From: Neurospora tetraspora
Lineage: Eukaryota; Ascomycota; Sordariomycetes; Sordariales; Sordariaceae
Reading direction: 5' to 3'
Length of the DNA stretch: 64,000 nt
NCBI RefSeq assembly: GCF_033439725.1
Contig: NW_026944383.1
Location: forward strand, 2,914,001 to 2,978,000
The translations under genes and the position numbers were made by a program. Below, in pieces: positions 44,453 through 56,082 of the stretch. The notes under the pieces are model-generated. The model was not told the origin of the DNA, ran no database searches, and saw nothing but the letters and a program-made list of their open reading frames with translations. Position 1 is the stretch's first letter; every line of letters starts with the position of its first letter.

Positions 44453-46284
44453 ACAGCGCAATGGAGAAATGAATCAATGAATGAAGCCTGCACCGTATCG
44501 GCCATACAGAACGAAGTGGGGGCTCTGTGTAGCGTATCTTGATGCGGTGCGTGGGCAGACGCCGGGGACGCATTACGAGTTTGATGAGTGGCATGTTTAT
44601 CATCGGCTTCAAAGCAAGATGAAACAGGAGGGAAAACAGAACTCCTGGTCGGCTAGCCGACATGCTATTGCACAACACAGGCTTCATGGATACCATTGAC
44701 TGAAGCAGCAACGGCAATGGTAATGTAATGGTAACTGGCTGCTACCAACTACGACTACGGCAGGAATCAGATCCGCCATATATTCGATTAACGTCATGGA
44801 ACCACATACGTTAGAACAATTTTCCAGGAACCATGTGGGAAGCATGTGTGACGAAAGACGATCTCGAAAGGAAACAACTTCCAACAGAACTCCGGGAAAT
44901 AAGGGAAGACAAATCGCATACGGATCATACCTCGGATATCTGGGCAACACAGGGACAGCCACACACATACACGCATTATCTAACATTCTTAGTTCTCTCA
45001 TTTCTTCTGTTCTTTCCACGTTTATTTTTCTTTCTATTTTCGGGATACGGTTTTGGTTACCTGGTTTGGCTTTTGGTTTAGATTCTTTTTCTCTTCCAAC
45101 GAGTTGCCATCATCATCATCCTTGTGCCTGTCTGTTTGGGTTTGTTGGGAAAGGGGAGTTTGGGTTGCGTGGTTTTGGTTTTAGCTTAGCTTGAGGATTG
45201 AGATAGGATACTTGGAGAAATGAGGTTCGATGAGTTCAACTCGAGATTTGCTTCGTGACACTTGAGGAGTCTATCGCAGTCAACTGTGACTATGGTAAAG
45301 CACATGTTGAATGGTGGTCAAAGTGTTTGAGAACAAGCAGCTTCAAGATCCTGCCAACGTACACAACTCTACGCCTCAAAGCATCACACCACTAAGATAT
45401 CACCAAGTCACATCAATGGAACAACCAAAGTTACTGAACAATACTTCTTTCTTGCTACTTCTAGTCCGTTGGGACTTGGGTATATGAAACAGGGGGAAGA
45501 GTATCAGATTACTTACCGGGCAATGTTCGTTAGAAGGATCACCCGTGTTCTGTACCGTTACGCCGTCGATGATGTATCGTAAAAAAGTGCAAATGCTAAT
45601 ATGAGAAAAAAAGAAAAGACCCGAAACCCATTTTTAAGTGCCCCCCAGGTGACCCCGTGATTGTACCGGAAAAATCCCAAACCAACTTTTGGATGCCCTC
45701 TTTAGAAACCCCTCAGGAAGAAGCAATGACAAATGTGCGGAAAAGAACAGGAAACGATGAACCACCCCCGAAACACAGACTGGATAAGGCTGTATGGAAC
45801 ACATGTTTGTGCATGTGCAAAGTACAGGTCCTCGCTTTCCCCGTTCTTCCGTTTTGTCAGCTAAAGCCCACAAGAGCCCACGAGCCCACAGAGTAAAGTA
45901 ACTTGGAACCCATCAGTGTTCTGGTATGCATCGAATCCAAAGTGCAGACGACCGCGAAAGGGTCATGGAACCAGCCAACAAGCCCACCGGCAGAGGTCTT
46001 CTTTCTCTTGATGAGAGAAAGGACAGACGTGCCATGTACGAACGAGCTGTCAAAGAGCTACCAGCTCACCACCATCTTCAAGCCCTCAGGTATCGCTATA
46101 CTTCCTGCCATGCAGCAGAGAAGCAATTTATCTCTCAAAAAGCCCACGATCTCCCACGAAGGAGACACTGTAAGATTTCAAAAGCCGACTACCCACTAAG
46201 CCCTCCAGTGCGAATCTGTGTTTCAATGCCCTCAGGTTATGGTATCACATTCCCCAATGTGTGCGGGAATCCCACTTGACCACT
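44453..46284. other. Convergent intergenic region
   Basis: 3' flanks of the AIM protein (+) and of the nucleolin-like gene (-). Short frames here have no known domains, and no gene is supported. Confidence 0.4.
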
Positions 46285-47658
46285 TTAAAAGGTGGTCTTC
46301 TTGCCCTGGAAGCCACCACGGCTACCACCGAAACCACCACGTCCGCCACCGCGGCCACCACCACGGCCACCGAAGTCACCGCGGCCACCGCGACCACCGC
46401 CACGGCCACCGAAACCACCACGGCCACCGCCACGGCCACCACCGCGGCCGCCACCGAAGCCACCACCACCGCCACCGTTGTTGTCACGGGGCTTGGCGTA
46501 GTCAAGACGGACGGGACGACCCTGGAGGTCGGAGCCGTTCAGCTGATCGAAAGCGTTCTTGGCATCCTCAACGGAGTTGAAGGTAACATAGGCGAAGCCC
46601 TTGGGACGGCCGGACTCCCTAGAAGAAGACAGTTAGGACTCTGCTCGGCAGGGATACAAAAAGATAGGAAGGGATACTCACTGGTCGGTAGGGATACGGA
46701 GGCTGGCAACGGAGGCAACCGAGTTGAAGAAGTCGGAGACGGCAGACTCGTCAGCGGAGAAGGGCATGTTGCCGACGAAGAGGGTATCGGACTCGGGGCT
46801 GATGGTGTCGCCGTGCTTGGCAGCGCGGTTGGCGGCCTTGTCCTGGGGCTTGTTGCCGGCATCCTTGCCAGCGAAGTCGAGACGCATCTCACGGCCCTCA
46901 AGAAGAGCACCGCTCTTGGCATCATAAGCCTTCTGCGCCTGCTCGTTGGTGGCAAAGTCGACGTAGCCGAAACCGCGCGAGCGGCCGGACTCACGGTCAG
47001 TGACGACGCGAGCGCTCTTGGCACCCTCGCAGTCCTCGAACTCAGCCAAAAGGATGGCATCATCGATACCCCAGCCGAGGTTACCAACCCAGAGGGTGCT
47101 CTTGTCGTCGGCAACCTCCTCGGTCTTGGCCTTCTTGGGAGCCTCCTCCTCCTCGGAGGACTCCTCAGCCTTGCGCTTCTTGGAAGGCTCCTCGGCCTCG
47201 GACTTCTCCTCAGACTCGGAAGAGTCAGAGTCGGAATCGGAGTCGTCAGAGTCGCTCTCCTCCTCATCGTCGGACTGAACACATGTGGGTTAGCAAATGT
47301 GTATAGTAAGAATGGGAAGTTATGTTATACTCACGCTCTCCTTCTTCTCCTCCTTGACGGCGGGCTTCTCCTCCTCGGACTCGGAGTCGTCAGAGTCAGA
47401 GTCGGAAGACTCAGCCTTCTTGGTCTCCTTCTTGGCGGCAGGAGCGTCGGTCATCTCCTCATCGGAAGACTCCTCGTCGCTGGACTCCTCCTCGGAAGAC
47501 TCAGACTCGGACTCCTCCTCGGAAGAGGACTCCTCCTTCTTGGACTTCTTGGAGGGCTTCTCAGCCTTGGTGGCCTTGACGGGCTTAGCAGCCTTGACGG
47601 GCTCGGCCTTGGTGACCTTGGTGGCCTTGGTGGCCTTGACGGAATCCTTCTTGCCCAT
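46285..47658 (-). CDS. Nucleolin-like protein (Gar2/Nsr1 family)
   Basis: Three exons: 47658-47335, 47274-46682 and 46618-46285, giving 416 residues. The N-terminal half alternates lysine-rich KxTKxxK repeats with Ser/Asp/Glu runs, typical casein kinase II targets in nucleolins. RRM1 starts STLWVGNLGW, with RNP1 RGFGYVDF. RRM2 starts DTLFVGNMPF, with RNP1 KGFAYVTF after the second intron. The C-terminus is a long RGG/GGFGG domain ending GKKTTF. This is the fission yeast Gar2/budding yeast Nsr1 layout; these proteins act in the nucleolus in 18S rRNA maturation. A 469-codon plus-strand frame is its antisense image. Confidence 0.93.
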
Positions 47659-48255
47659 GATAGCGGTTGATGTGAAGTAATGTGATGAAGTGATGAAGGA
47701 TGAAGATGATGAATGAGAGAAAGGATGCGTCCGAAGAAAAGAAATTTCGGTGGGAAGGCTGCTGTTTAAATGGGGGAGCAGAGGGTGGCGGGTACCGTAA
47801 AATCTCTGGCTGATCAACCTCCGGCAGAAAAAATCGTTATCACGTTTGGATATGGGACTTTTTAGTGGAGCAGGGGACCTGGGGTAGTGGAGGGTGGAGG
47901 TTACGCGAAGGCGGTGGCCGCGGTGGGTGGGTGTTGTGAAAATTCCCATGCCTGCCACGGCCCACGACCCCAGTCAATTGCAACTTCGCTGCATGGTGCC
48001 AGAGACGAACCGTATTTGGGCTAGCGCGCCCCTGCCTGCCTGGTTTCCCAGGTGTTCACCCCACACCGTAAAGCTCGAGCCACCATACGACCGGGGCACC
48101 GTTTGGAGCTTGGAGATGCGCCGTGTTGGTTGCAACGGCATCATCGACGAGACGAAGAAGTGTTGGACGATAAGCTGCGTCCCTTTCTCTACAAGCTTAA
48201 TTGACGACAACCGTACTTTCGGTCTTCTCTCGCGAGTCGCCCACGTCTAGCAGCA
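47659..48255. promoter_or_regulatory. Divergent region, nucleolin / complex I subunit
   Basis: A 600-bp shared upstream region of the nucleolin gene (-) and the complex I subunit gene (+). No individual element is assigned and no gene lies within it. Confidence 0.4.
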
Positions 48256-48694
48256 ATGCCTACTCCCGAATCGGCGGCCTTCCTGGCCAAGAAGCCCACC
48301 GTCCCGCCTACTTTCGACGGCGTCGACTACAATGATACGAAGCGCCTGAAGCAGGCCCAGGATGCCATCATCCGCGAGCAATGGGTCCGAGTTATGATGG
48401 GTCGCCTGGTGCGGGAGGAGTTGTCCAAGTGCTACTACAAGGAGGGCGTGAACCATCTGGAGAAGTGCGGACATCTGAGAGGTGGGTACAAGAGTGCTTC
48501 GCATCTCCCGTGGTTCTCCTTTGGCGGCAGAACCATTCAGGAATTGCATGCGATCAGACATGCGGTGGTGCTTTCCCTTCTCTTGCTGACTTAATTCTGG
48601 CGCAGAACGTTACCTCCAGCTACTCTCCGAAAACCGTGTCCAGGGTTATCTTTTCGAGCAGCAGAACCATTTCGCGAACCAGCCAAAGCAATGA
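48256..48694 (+). CDS. NADH:ubiquinone oxidoreductase 12 kDa subunit
   Basis: Two exons, 48256-48481 and 48606-48694, giving 104 residues. The sequence (AIIREQWVRVMMGRLVREEL, then LSKCYYKEGVNHLEKCGHLR and ERYLQLLSENRVQGYLFEQ) matches the fungal complex I accessory subunit of about 12 kDa, related to mammalian NDUFB10. It sits in the membrane arm of mitochondrial complex I. The conserved Cys residues belong to the intermembrane-space helices of this family. There is no cleavable presequence, as usual. The intron retains a GTGGGT donor. Ignoring the intron gives a false 112-codon frame. Confidence 0.9.
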
Positions 48695-49375
48695 TTTCTC
48701 CACCAGCATTCTGAGAACGGACCGGAGGGTACAAACTGGAGCTGATTTGGGGCTGGAATGATATGGGCAGCGAGAGTTTGCAGGGCAGTGCGCTCGAGAA
48801 CCGGAGAGCGAGTCAGTCATGGTCGAACCAGGAAGGGGCCCCATATCATCGCGGACCACCCTTTCAGACATCCGGCCTCAGCAACCCCCAGAGAGTGCTC
48901 GGGCCCTTTTATGAGACTTACGAGCGGGCATGTAAATATTTACACTACAGCAGAACTCGGCAACAACAGACACACGGAGGACTAGAGGAATACAGGACTC
49001 AATTTGGCCTCCATTTTTTGCAGATAGGTTGTCTGTACAGCTCGCAGGTCTGGACTATACATTGCTTATGACAGCCCTGGGAACCCTGCTGCAGCGGTTC
49101 CTGTCCAATATCAAAATTGCCCAAATGCTATTTTCCACCCGCCGTAGAAATTTTTAGCTCCCGTCCCACCCCTCCAATTCGTCGCGCGCAACCCGTGTCC
49201 GTCTCCCCAGGCCGAGCGAAAGCCACTCCGGCCGGTGTTCCTTTTTACATCCGCATCCGTGAAAGTGAGCGAGTCGTCCGCCCACCGATCCGATCTGTCT
49301 TTGGTGTGTTTCCCCGCCGCCGACCGCCGACAATTTCCACACACATACTCCGATCCCTCCCCCGGGAAAATCGCC
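48695..49375. other. Intergenic region
   Basis: 3' flank of the complex I gene and promoter/5' UTR of mL54. No gene is seen. Confidence 0.4.
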
Positions 49376-50202
49376 ATGATCTGCCGAACGTGTTTGCGCC
49401 GGGCTTCCGGCTTCGCCAGCCCTGCCGCTGCCGCCGTCACCAGGCCCATGGTTGTCGCTACTTCGCGCGCCGCCTTCAGCACCACTTTCAGCGTGCGCAC
49501 TCCTCCCGCAGCGACCCCCGCCGCCGCCGCACCAGCAACTTCCACAGCCGAGGCCGGCCTCGCACCAGTACCAGGAGCCGCGACGACAGAACAACCCAAG
49601 GCGTCGATCTCGTCCTGCCCGGCAGGCACCAAGCTTAACGGTCTCAACTATTTCAAGAACAAGGCGGATCCCGTAGCGCTGCCAGACGAGGAGTACCCAG
49701 AGTGGCTCTGGAGGTGCTTGGAGGTGCAGAAGAAGACGGACGATGCTGCTGATGCGGACGCCGGTGATGAGTTCTGTATGTTGCCAACCTACCTACCTAC
49801 CTTTCTTTTCCCTTCCTCCCCCCGACCAATCCAGCCAGCCCCTTCCACAACCCATCCAGAGACAGACCCTTCCTCCCATATCTCCCTCCCTTGAGTAACA
49901 AACCAAACCAACCCAAACTAACACACAACCCCCCTCCTTCCACAGCCAAATCCAAGAAACAGCGTCGCCTAGCCATGAAGCGCGCGCGCGCCCAAGAGGC
50001 CAAGCTGCTCGCCTCGGGCGACCTCGAGGCCCTGGCGCCCAAGATCCCGCTACAGAAGCAGTCGGTCAACCTTCCTGGAGCTGTGAACGCGGGCGTGGCG
50101 GACGCGGTGGTGGCGGACGAGAAGCGGGAGGAGCTGCGCAAGGCGATGCGCAAGGAGCGCAAGGCTAAGATTAAGGAGAGTAACTACCTTAAGGCTATGT
50201 AA
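49376..50202 (+). CDS. Mitochondrial large ribosomal subunit protein mL54
   Basis: Two exons, 49376-49775 and 49946-50202, giving 218 residues. The presequence (MICRTCLRRASGFASPAAAA, with AAFSTTFSV) is arginine-rich and lacks acids. After an Ala/Pro linker the conserved domain starts SSCPAGTKLNGLNYFKNK, then ALPDEEYPEWLWRCLE, the signature of mL54 (yeast MRPL37). Intron removal joins DEF to SKSKKQRRLAMKRAR. The C-terminus is basic and helical, as expected for rRNA contact. It acts in mitochondrial translation. The ATG chosen is the one starting the presequence; the frame stays open upstream. Confidence 0.9.
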
Positions 50203-50858
50203 GCGTGAGCAGTTCAAGGGGTTCTGCTGGTGGTGGTTTGAGAGGACAAGGGACGAGGGAGGAGGAGGAGGAGGAGGAGGAGGAGGAGGAGGAGGAGGAA
50301 GCACAGAAGGGGTACGTGGATGGACAGCAAGAGCAGCAGCAGCGGCAGCGGCAGCAGCGGCAGAAGCAGAGTTGGTGTGGTGGGCTCTTGTGTTGTACTA
50401 ATATCCAAACCATCAAAGAACGGATTCCTGGCATGGCTACGGGCACGGAGAAGGAAATGGGAAAAGGTGTCGAGTGTTAAGAAAACTATATACGGCTTTG
50501 GGACGGTGGAGGGGTTTAGACGTCTGGAGTGGACAGGCAGAGAGCCATCCTCTGTGCTTCAACCCAAAAATGAATTGTACAAATACATGTGATAAGCGAC
50601 AATAGACGTGGAAGTTACCCAAAGAAAGTCAATGTGAGATGCTTCGTAATTCTAATTCTCATATTGTGTTGCTCGCTAAGCAGCAGTAGCTATAATGCCT
50701 AACAAATGCTGTGTGTTGTTGTGCCATTCGGTGGGCATTCTAATCTTGTGCTATTCACTGACTGCCAATTCTTTTGGCTAGTATGATATGATATAGCCAT
50801 ACGATAATCCTTTCCAGATAGATTCCAGGTCCATAACAGCTTGGTTCAGCTATCCCCT
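50203..50858. other. Convergent 3' region
   Basis: Between the mL54 stop codon and the TAF7 stop codon. It contains the GGA microsatellite and CAG/CGG-like runs, and no gene. Confidence 0.4.
50258..50300. repeat. (GGA)n microsatellite
   Basis: About 14 GGA/GAG units immediately after the mL54 stop, followed by imperfect CAGCAG/CGGCAG units to about 50368. It is probably in the 3' UTR. Confidence 0.85.
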
Positions 50859-52550
50859 TCAATCCTCCTCGGACACCTCGCCGATCGAAGACTGCTTCAG
50901 CTTGATCTCCGACTTGATGTTCTTTATGCTGCCTTCCAGACGTTTCTTCATGATAATGCTCGTTGCCTTGGACAGCTGCTCCTCGTACGAGGCCAGCTGC
51001 TTCCTCAGGGTGGCAATCTCAGCCTTGACTCCCGCCACCTCGTCATGGCGCTCTTCATCGCCGTCATCGTCCATGTCACCCTCATCATCCTCGTCGTCTT
51101 CATCTGATTCGTCCTCCTCGCTGACTGCTTCGGCCGCACTCTCCTCTGTTTGTGCAGCGGTAGGCGTACCCGTGTTGGCGGTGGGGGGTGTGGGAAGATC
51201 CATTCCGCCGCCCAACGCCGTGGGCGTGGCAGCGCCAAAGTCCATGGCGTCCATTGCTTCGGCGGGCGTATCTGCCGCGTTTTCGAATTCTGCCTCGAGA
51301 TCGTCGAAGAGGTTGTCGTCGTCTTGGTTGTGCATATTTGCGTCACCGAAATAGTCGTCTTGTTGGTCCTCTTCACCTCCCATGCCTCCGTCTTCGTCCC
51401 CGTACTCGTGATCGGACTCGAGCGCAGCGGTATTTCCTTGCCCGCCCTCTGCCAGAAGTTCGTACCTGGAGCTGAGGGCTTCTCTGTCTGCTGCCAGCAA
51501 CCGCTCGACCTCGGCTTCCTTGTTCTGGATTTCTAGTTTGCTGAGGCGCTTTCTGAACCTCCGGTTTCGTGCATCATGCATCGGCGGGGTGATACCATGG
51601 GGCCACCTATGGCCATGCTCGACAGCCTTTGGTAGAGGAACCGACTTGGCTTCTGCCTCGTCCTTGACCTTAGCAAAGACTAGGATCATCTGGCAAATGT
51701 CGGCTGACTTAACCATTGACTTCTTGTCCCACGTCTTCATGCCCTCCGTGATTGTGGGTAGATCGACCAGAATGGCGGCGTACGGTTGTCCTTGAATGAC
51801 AAACATAACTCGTCGTCCTTCTTCGTCGAGAAACTTCATTGTAACATCGGCGCCACCCTGATGTTTAGGAACGCCCACTTTCTTTTCAGCCACGGCTTTC
51901 CGGAGATAGTCGCAGTGCTCGCCAGGCATCATGCGCAAAATCAGCTGCTCTTCGATTACCGGGTCGACTTCCCTATCATCGGCCTCCGAATCGTAGCCCT
52001 CCCCTAGCGGTCGCGTCGGTATCCGACCCTGCGGTTTTAAGCGAACCTTAGTAGCCAGAAGCGGAGTTTGAATCGGGGTTGTGGCCGAAGGTGCCTTGAT
52101 CGTGATCTTCTTGGGCCTTGGCTCTCCCCCAATCCCATTCGCTGTCGGACCGTCCTCCGCCTCGCTCTCTTCCCTTGGTCTCTTTCTAGTCGCCGCGTTC
52201 AAGAAGACTTTATTTGCCGTCTTGGGCTTGGACATAAATATGTTGGGAGCAGCAGAGCTTACTGTTGATATCCGTGGTAGTGTCGGCTGGGATGAAGTAT
52301 TGGAAATCGACGGCGGTCTCGGCCCGGCTGGCGTTGGTGGTTGTGAGGATGTGCCCTTGACGTTGAGCTTGATCTTGCGTGGGCCCTGCGAGCCCCCGGG
52401 TGTCTGAGGAGGTGGCGAAGCGGCAGAGAGGTTATGGCCAGGACCAGGTGTAACTGCCGGTGATCCCGTCCTGACTGCTTGAGACGAGCCATTGGATTGA
52501 GTGTTGATTTTGAGCGTCAAGGTCCGCTTGACTGGCCCTGGTGGGTCCAT
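50859..52550 (-). CDS. taf7: TFIID subunit 7 (TAF7/TAF55)
   Basis: Single exon, 563 residues from ATG 52550. The first 185 residues are Ser/Pro-rich with basic patches. The TAFII55 N-terminal domain spans about 187-360: DSEADDREVDPVIEEQLILR, then MMPGEHCDYLRKAV, MKFLDEEGRRVMFVIQGQPY, LVDLPTITEGMKTWD, SADICQMILVF and HRWPHGITPPMHDARNRRFRK. A coiled coil and long acidic stretches (DDEDDEGDMDDDGDEE) precede the C-terminal coiled coil. TAF7 binds TAF1 in the TFIID core promoter complex. An upstream in-frame ATG (52691) would add 47 residues without family similarity, so I prefer 52550. It is divergent from a TAF3/TAF8-like gene. Confidence 0.93.
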   Translation of the reverse strand: MDPPGPVKRTLTLKINTQSNGSSQAVRTGSPAVTPGPGHNLSAASPPPQTPGGSQGPRKIKLNVKGTSSQPPTPAGPRPPSISNTSSQPTLPRISTVSSAAPNIFMSKPKTANKVFLNAATRKRPREESEAEDGPTANGIGGEPRPKKITIKAPSATTPIQTPLLATKVRLKPQGRIPTRPLGEGYDSEADDREVDPVIEEQLILRMMPGEHCDYLRKAVAEKKVGVPKHQGGADVTMKFLDEEGRRVMFVIQGQPYAAILVDLPTITEGMKTWDKKSMVKSADICQMILVFAKVKDEAEAKSVPLPKAVEHGHRWPHGITPPMHDARNRRFRKRLSKLEIQNKEAEVERLLAADREALSSRYELLAEGGQGNTAALESDHEYGDEDGGMGGEEDQQDDYFGDANMHNQDDDNLFDDLEAEFENAADTPAEAMDAMDFGAATPTALGGGMDLPTPPTANTGTPTAAQTEESAAEAVSEEDESDEDDEDDEGDMDDDGDEERHDEVAGVKAEIATLRKQLASYEEQLSKATSIIMKKRLEGSIKNIKSEIKLKQSSIGEVSEED

Positions 52551-53118
52551 GTTTGCTGTTTGTCGTTGCGCGAGGCGCTCTGGTGATCCGTTTCGGAGCT
52601 TTGCTGCGGCGTCTTGAGGTCGTGCGACTTTGGAAACGTTGAGAAATAGGTGAAGCGAATGATCCTGAGAGCACTGGGAGCAAATGCCCAATCGCTAATG
52701 GCGTAGTATGGCTAATCGGCGTCGAACTAGGCGGGAGGCACCGGCGCGAGGTTAGGTATTAAACCGGTCGTGACTGAACAATGATGGAGCTGTCGAGGTT
52801 CGGTGAGGGCGAATTGATGACGGACAGGCGCGCTGCCCCTTTGTTGCTGCCGTGGGATATGAGTTGAATGAGTCCGAGGTATGCTCTTTGGCGGTCTTTG
52901 GCGGGCGCAAGCGGGAGGTTTCTTGGTGGGGAGGACTGGAGGAAAGTGAGGCGCGCTTCCAGTGCAGCTATCAAAGCCGCTGTTGCGACAAGCGCGTTCT
53001 GAAAGTGGAAATGATGCAACGAAGGTCAGCGAAATGTTTAAAGTGGGTGGGCACCTTTGGCTAAAGTCCGCGGTCGCACGGTCCAAATCGGAGCTTGGCT
53101 TTGAGACTCCACTGGCTC
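52551..53118. other. Upstream region of TAF7
   Basis: 5' UTR and promoter of TAF7. The overlapping short frames (52727-53086) have no known domain. Confidence 0.4.
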
Positions 53119-53126
53119 CTCAGCGG

Positions 53127-53566
53127 CGACCCGGATAATCCGACTGTGTTCGATTCCAATCCGACTGTGTGGAACATGTCCGACCAATGGCAGAGTCATG
53201 TTCTCTTTGCGTCGGGCCGCCCAAGAGGTTAGGGTTAGGCGTTAGGGTTAGTTCCGGGGGTGCAGGGGGCCGGTGAGAGGCCCCCGCGTGAGAATGTGTC
53301 TTTGGCGTTGCGAATGGTCCCCGCGTGAGAATGTGTTTTGCGTTGCGAAGGAGTGTTCATTTGGACGTTGTTGTCGCGATGTTTGAGTGTTGCGATATTT
53401 AAGTGTCGCGATGTTCGAGTGCGCATTTGGGTGATGGCATTTGGTGATGATTGCACGCCCAAAAACGATAGATGCCAAGCTTGGGGTCTTGGCTGTCTCT
53501 GGCGGCGAGTTTGTATGGCCCCACACAGTCGGATTGGAATGGGACACAGTCGGAATATCCGGGTCG
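53127..53566. mobile_element. 440-bp hAT-type MITE
   Basis: The ends are 46-bp inverted repeats with three mismatches, starting CGACCCGGATAATCCGACTG on the left. Both sides carry the identical 8-bp direct repeat CTCAGCGG (53119-53126 and 53567-53574), a clean target site duplication of the hAT superfamily length. The interior has no transposase. It contains TTAGGGTTAGGCGTTAGGG (about 53230-53248) and direct repeats around CGCGTGAGAATGTGT (53285 and 53323) and around GTTGCGATATTTAAG. It lies between TAF7 and the TAF3/TAF8-like gene. Confidence 0.88.
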
Positions 53567-53574
53567 CTCAGCGG

Positions 53575-54472
53575 CAGCCCTGGCAATGGTGGGGTACAAT
53601 AGGAACGTGCTGTTGGGATGGAGTGTCCAACTGTTCCAGAACATCCTGGTGTACTTCGACTTGACATGTGCTCTTCTGAACATCATAACCCAATTCTAAG
53701 CCACTGGCCCAAGTGGGAAGAAAGATTTGCCATTGTCAAAAAGGGGTTTATCCCTCGATAACCTATTCAACCTCTTATTTGAATAGAGCTGCACGACACT
53801 GTGACGATGTGGAGCTAATGCCCCCTCAGTTTCACTCGCCAAGAGCCTCATGAATTCTCTTTGCCATTCTACTTTTCATCTAATCTTTCTTTTCCCTATT
53901 GTCGATCATACTCTCAATAACCAAATGTCTCTTGGCACATATTGGCTCACTGTTACTTGTGACTTCAAGGTTACACAGTGACTTTTACCTCCGGCGAGCG
54001 TTGAAGGGACCCAGTGCCAAGAACCGTAACGATACCCGCCCCACTAGAGCTGCATGCCGCAACCTGAACTCCCTCAACGAGACCCGATATGGAAAACCCA
54101 CCTCGTCGCCCGCGATTGAATTAAAGGAAACCAATTTCCATCTGTCGCCAGCAACGCGTTGCTATCGCCACGGAGTATTTTCTCGGTATATATGATCAGC
54201 CTCTGGCTCTGACTACTAATTACCGTTACTGCATCGACAATCAAAAGACCCGAAACATCGAAGACAGTGTCTCGACAACGAACAACAAGTGCACGAGGCC
54301 AGGCGCGGATGGTAGATCTGGAGCGCGCCCATTCACCTACCTCTTCGATTGCTATTATATCCAGCCAGCCCGGGTTTTCGTTTCTAGACGAGAACATTTC
54401 AAAACGACATTTCTCGAGCAACGCGACGCCATCCTCCAACATCATAGCTGAAACCGATTGCCTCTCGCCAAC
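53575..54472. other. Upstream region of the TAF3/TAF8-like gene
   Basis: Promoter and 5' UTR of the downstream gene. No gene or RNA is seen. Confidence 0.4.
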
Positions 54473-55236
54473 ATGACACCCCCACCATACCTCTACCACG
54501 CCCTCCTCCGGCCATCGATTCTCCAGATCCTCCGCGCAGCCGGCTACCACGGCGCCCGCACCTCGGTGCTCGACTCAGTAACGGACATGGCCGCCCGCTA
54601 CCTGGACGCGCTCTGTCGCCTCACAGCCGCCTTCGCCGCTAACAACAACGAAGAGTCCGAGACGGGCGAGCTGGTACCAACAATAGTCGACGTGCGCATG
54701 GCTCTGCAGCAGATCGGCGCTCTGCTGCCCGAGAAGTCGGAACTCGAACAGCTGTACAACGGCGTGGAAGATACCCGGGGGGTGGACGCGTTTGTCGCGT
54801 GGGCGGCGGGTCCGGTCAACAAGGAGATCAAGAGGATAGCGCTCGACAGTAGTGATGAGGCGACGGATTATCTCAATGGTGAGTTTATCTCCATCTTCTA
54901 TACAACAAGCAAGGTCAGCTCGGCTAACAAAACCCTTAATTTCTAGCTCTCAAACTAAAACACAGCAAAAACGACGACGACTCCCGCTACACGGGCTCGC
55001 TCCTCGGCAAATGCATCGAACACGGCAACGTCGAAGTGGAAGGCGGCAAATACCACAGCATCTCGGTATGGGAGGAGAAGATGAAGGAAGCCGCGCGACG
55101 ACCGACACCACAACCACAACCCCAAGAGAACGAGCCGGAGGGCATCAACGGCGACAGGGAAGATTCACGCCCGCCCAGTTCCGGGCTGAGCTCGATTGGC
55201 GACCAGAGCATAGCCGACCCTATGGACTTGGAATGA
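54473..55236 (+). CDS. Bromodomain-associated histone-fold protein (TAF3/TAF8 type)
   Basis: Two exons, 54473-54878 and 54947-55236, giving 231 residues. The N-terminal 75 residues form a histone fold of the bromodomain-associated (BTP) class: YHALLRPSILQILRAAGYHG, then SVLDSVTDMAARYLDALCRL, and TIVDVRMALQQIGALLP. This fold is found in TAF3, TAF8 and Spt7. The middle (FVAWAAGPVNKEIKRIAL) is also typical of fungal TAF3-like proteins. The C-terminus is Pro/Ser-rich. No PHD finger is present in this model. TAF3 is my first choice because of the short length, with TAF8 as the alternative. The divergent neighbour is TAF7, another TFIID subunit. Confidence 0.82.
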
Positions 55237-56082
55237 GCGAGTACACTGGGGTCCTGAGGTTTGGCTGAGACTTGGGTCCTTCGCCTGAGGTGGAAGGACC
55301 TGAAATTGTGCCCGGCTTGTCGATGCCGACATTATGAGGCGGCAGGCGAACGCCGGTAGACTGTTGACGTATGTGGCAGTATGGACCAGCAGATGGGGTT
55401 CTCACGCTGCGCTCACGGTGGAAAGAGGCAGACTGGAGAATGGAAAGGGCGAAGGTGAATCCAAACATTTCATTCCTGTTGGGTTTTAGCGGTTTCAAAA
55501 AAGCATAGCGATGGCGTTCTGGATACTCAGACGAAGCACATAAACAAAATTTCTGGTGGGGAGTGGCTTGCGTTGTATCATATCCTGCTGCGGGCAATGT
55601 CAGCTTGTGGCAAGGGGAGCAATTTTATACCCAGGATGGATGATAGGGCATCAGTTGGAAGACTGTATTGTGTTGTTATATATGACATGGAACGGACAGG
55701 TCAATAAACAGAGTTGACCACCATATCGGTCCTTGACGAGTACCACCAAGAATACAACTCAAGTGAATTACACGGTATGATTAAACAGATGGTTTGTGTT
55801 TGAGGGTTCAAAGCATTATGTCGTTCTTGTCAGCGCAGTGTTCTGTTGTTAAAGATTAACATACATCATGGGTATCACTCTTCAAACAGATGAATGCCTG
55901 ACTCCTTAAGTACGCAGCAAGACCAAATCAAGCCTCTTAATAGATGTGACAAATGAAACGACCTGATATTTGTATGCACAGATGCGTGTGTGTGGTTAGA
56001 ATAATTTACCAGAACCCAATGAGATAGATGCCAACCCGTAATAACAAAAGGAAACGAAAAAAAAATTAACAGGAGAAAAAGG
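55237..56082. other. Convergent 3' region
   Basis: 3' flanks of the histone-fold gene (+) and of the transporter (-). No gene is supported. Confidence 0.4.

Noticed and set aside
46261-47670. 469-codon plus-strand open frame
   Set aside because: It is the antisense image of the nucleolin gene; its Thr/Ala and Leu/Gly repeats arise from reading Ser/Glu and RGG codons backwards.
53228-53250. Telomere end
   Set aside because: Only a few TTAGGG units inside a MITE with genes on both sides; not a chromosome end.
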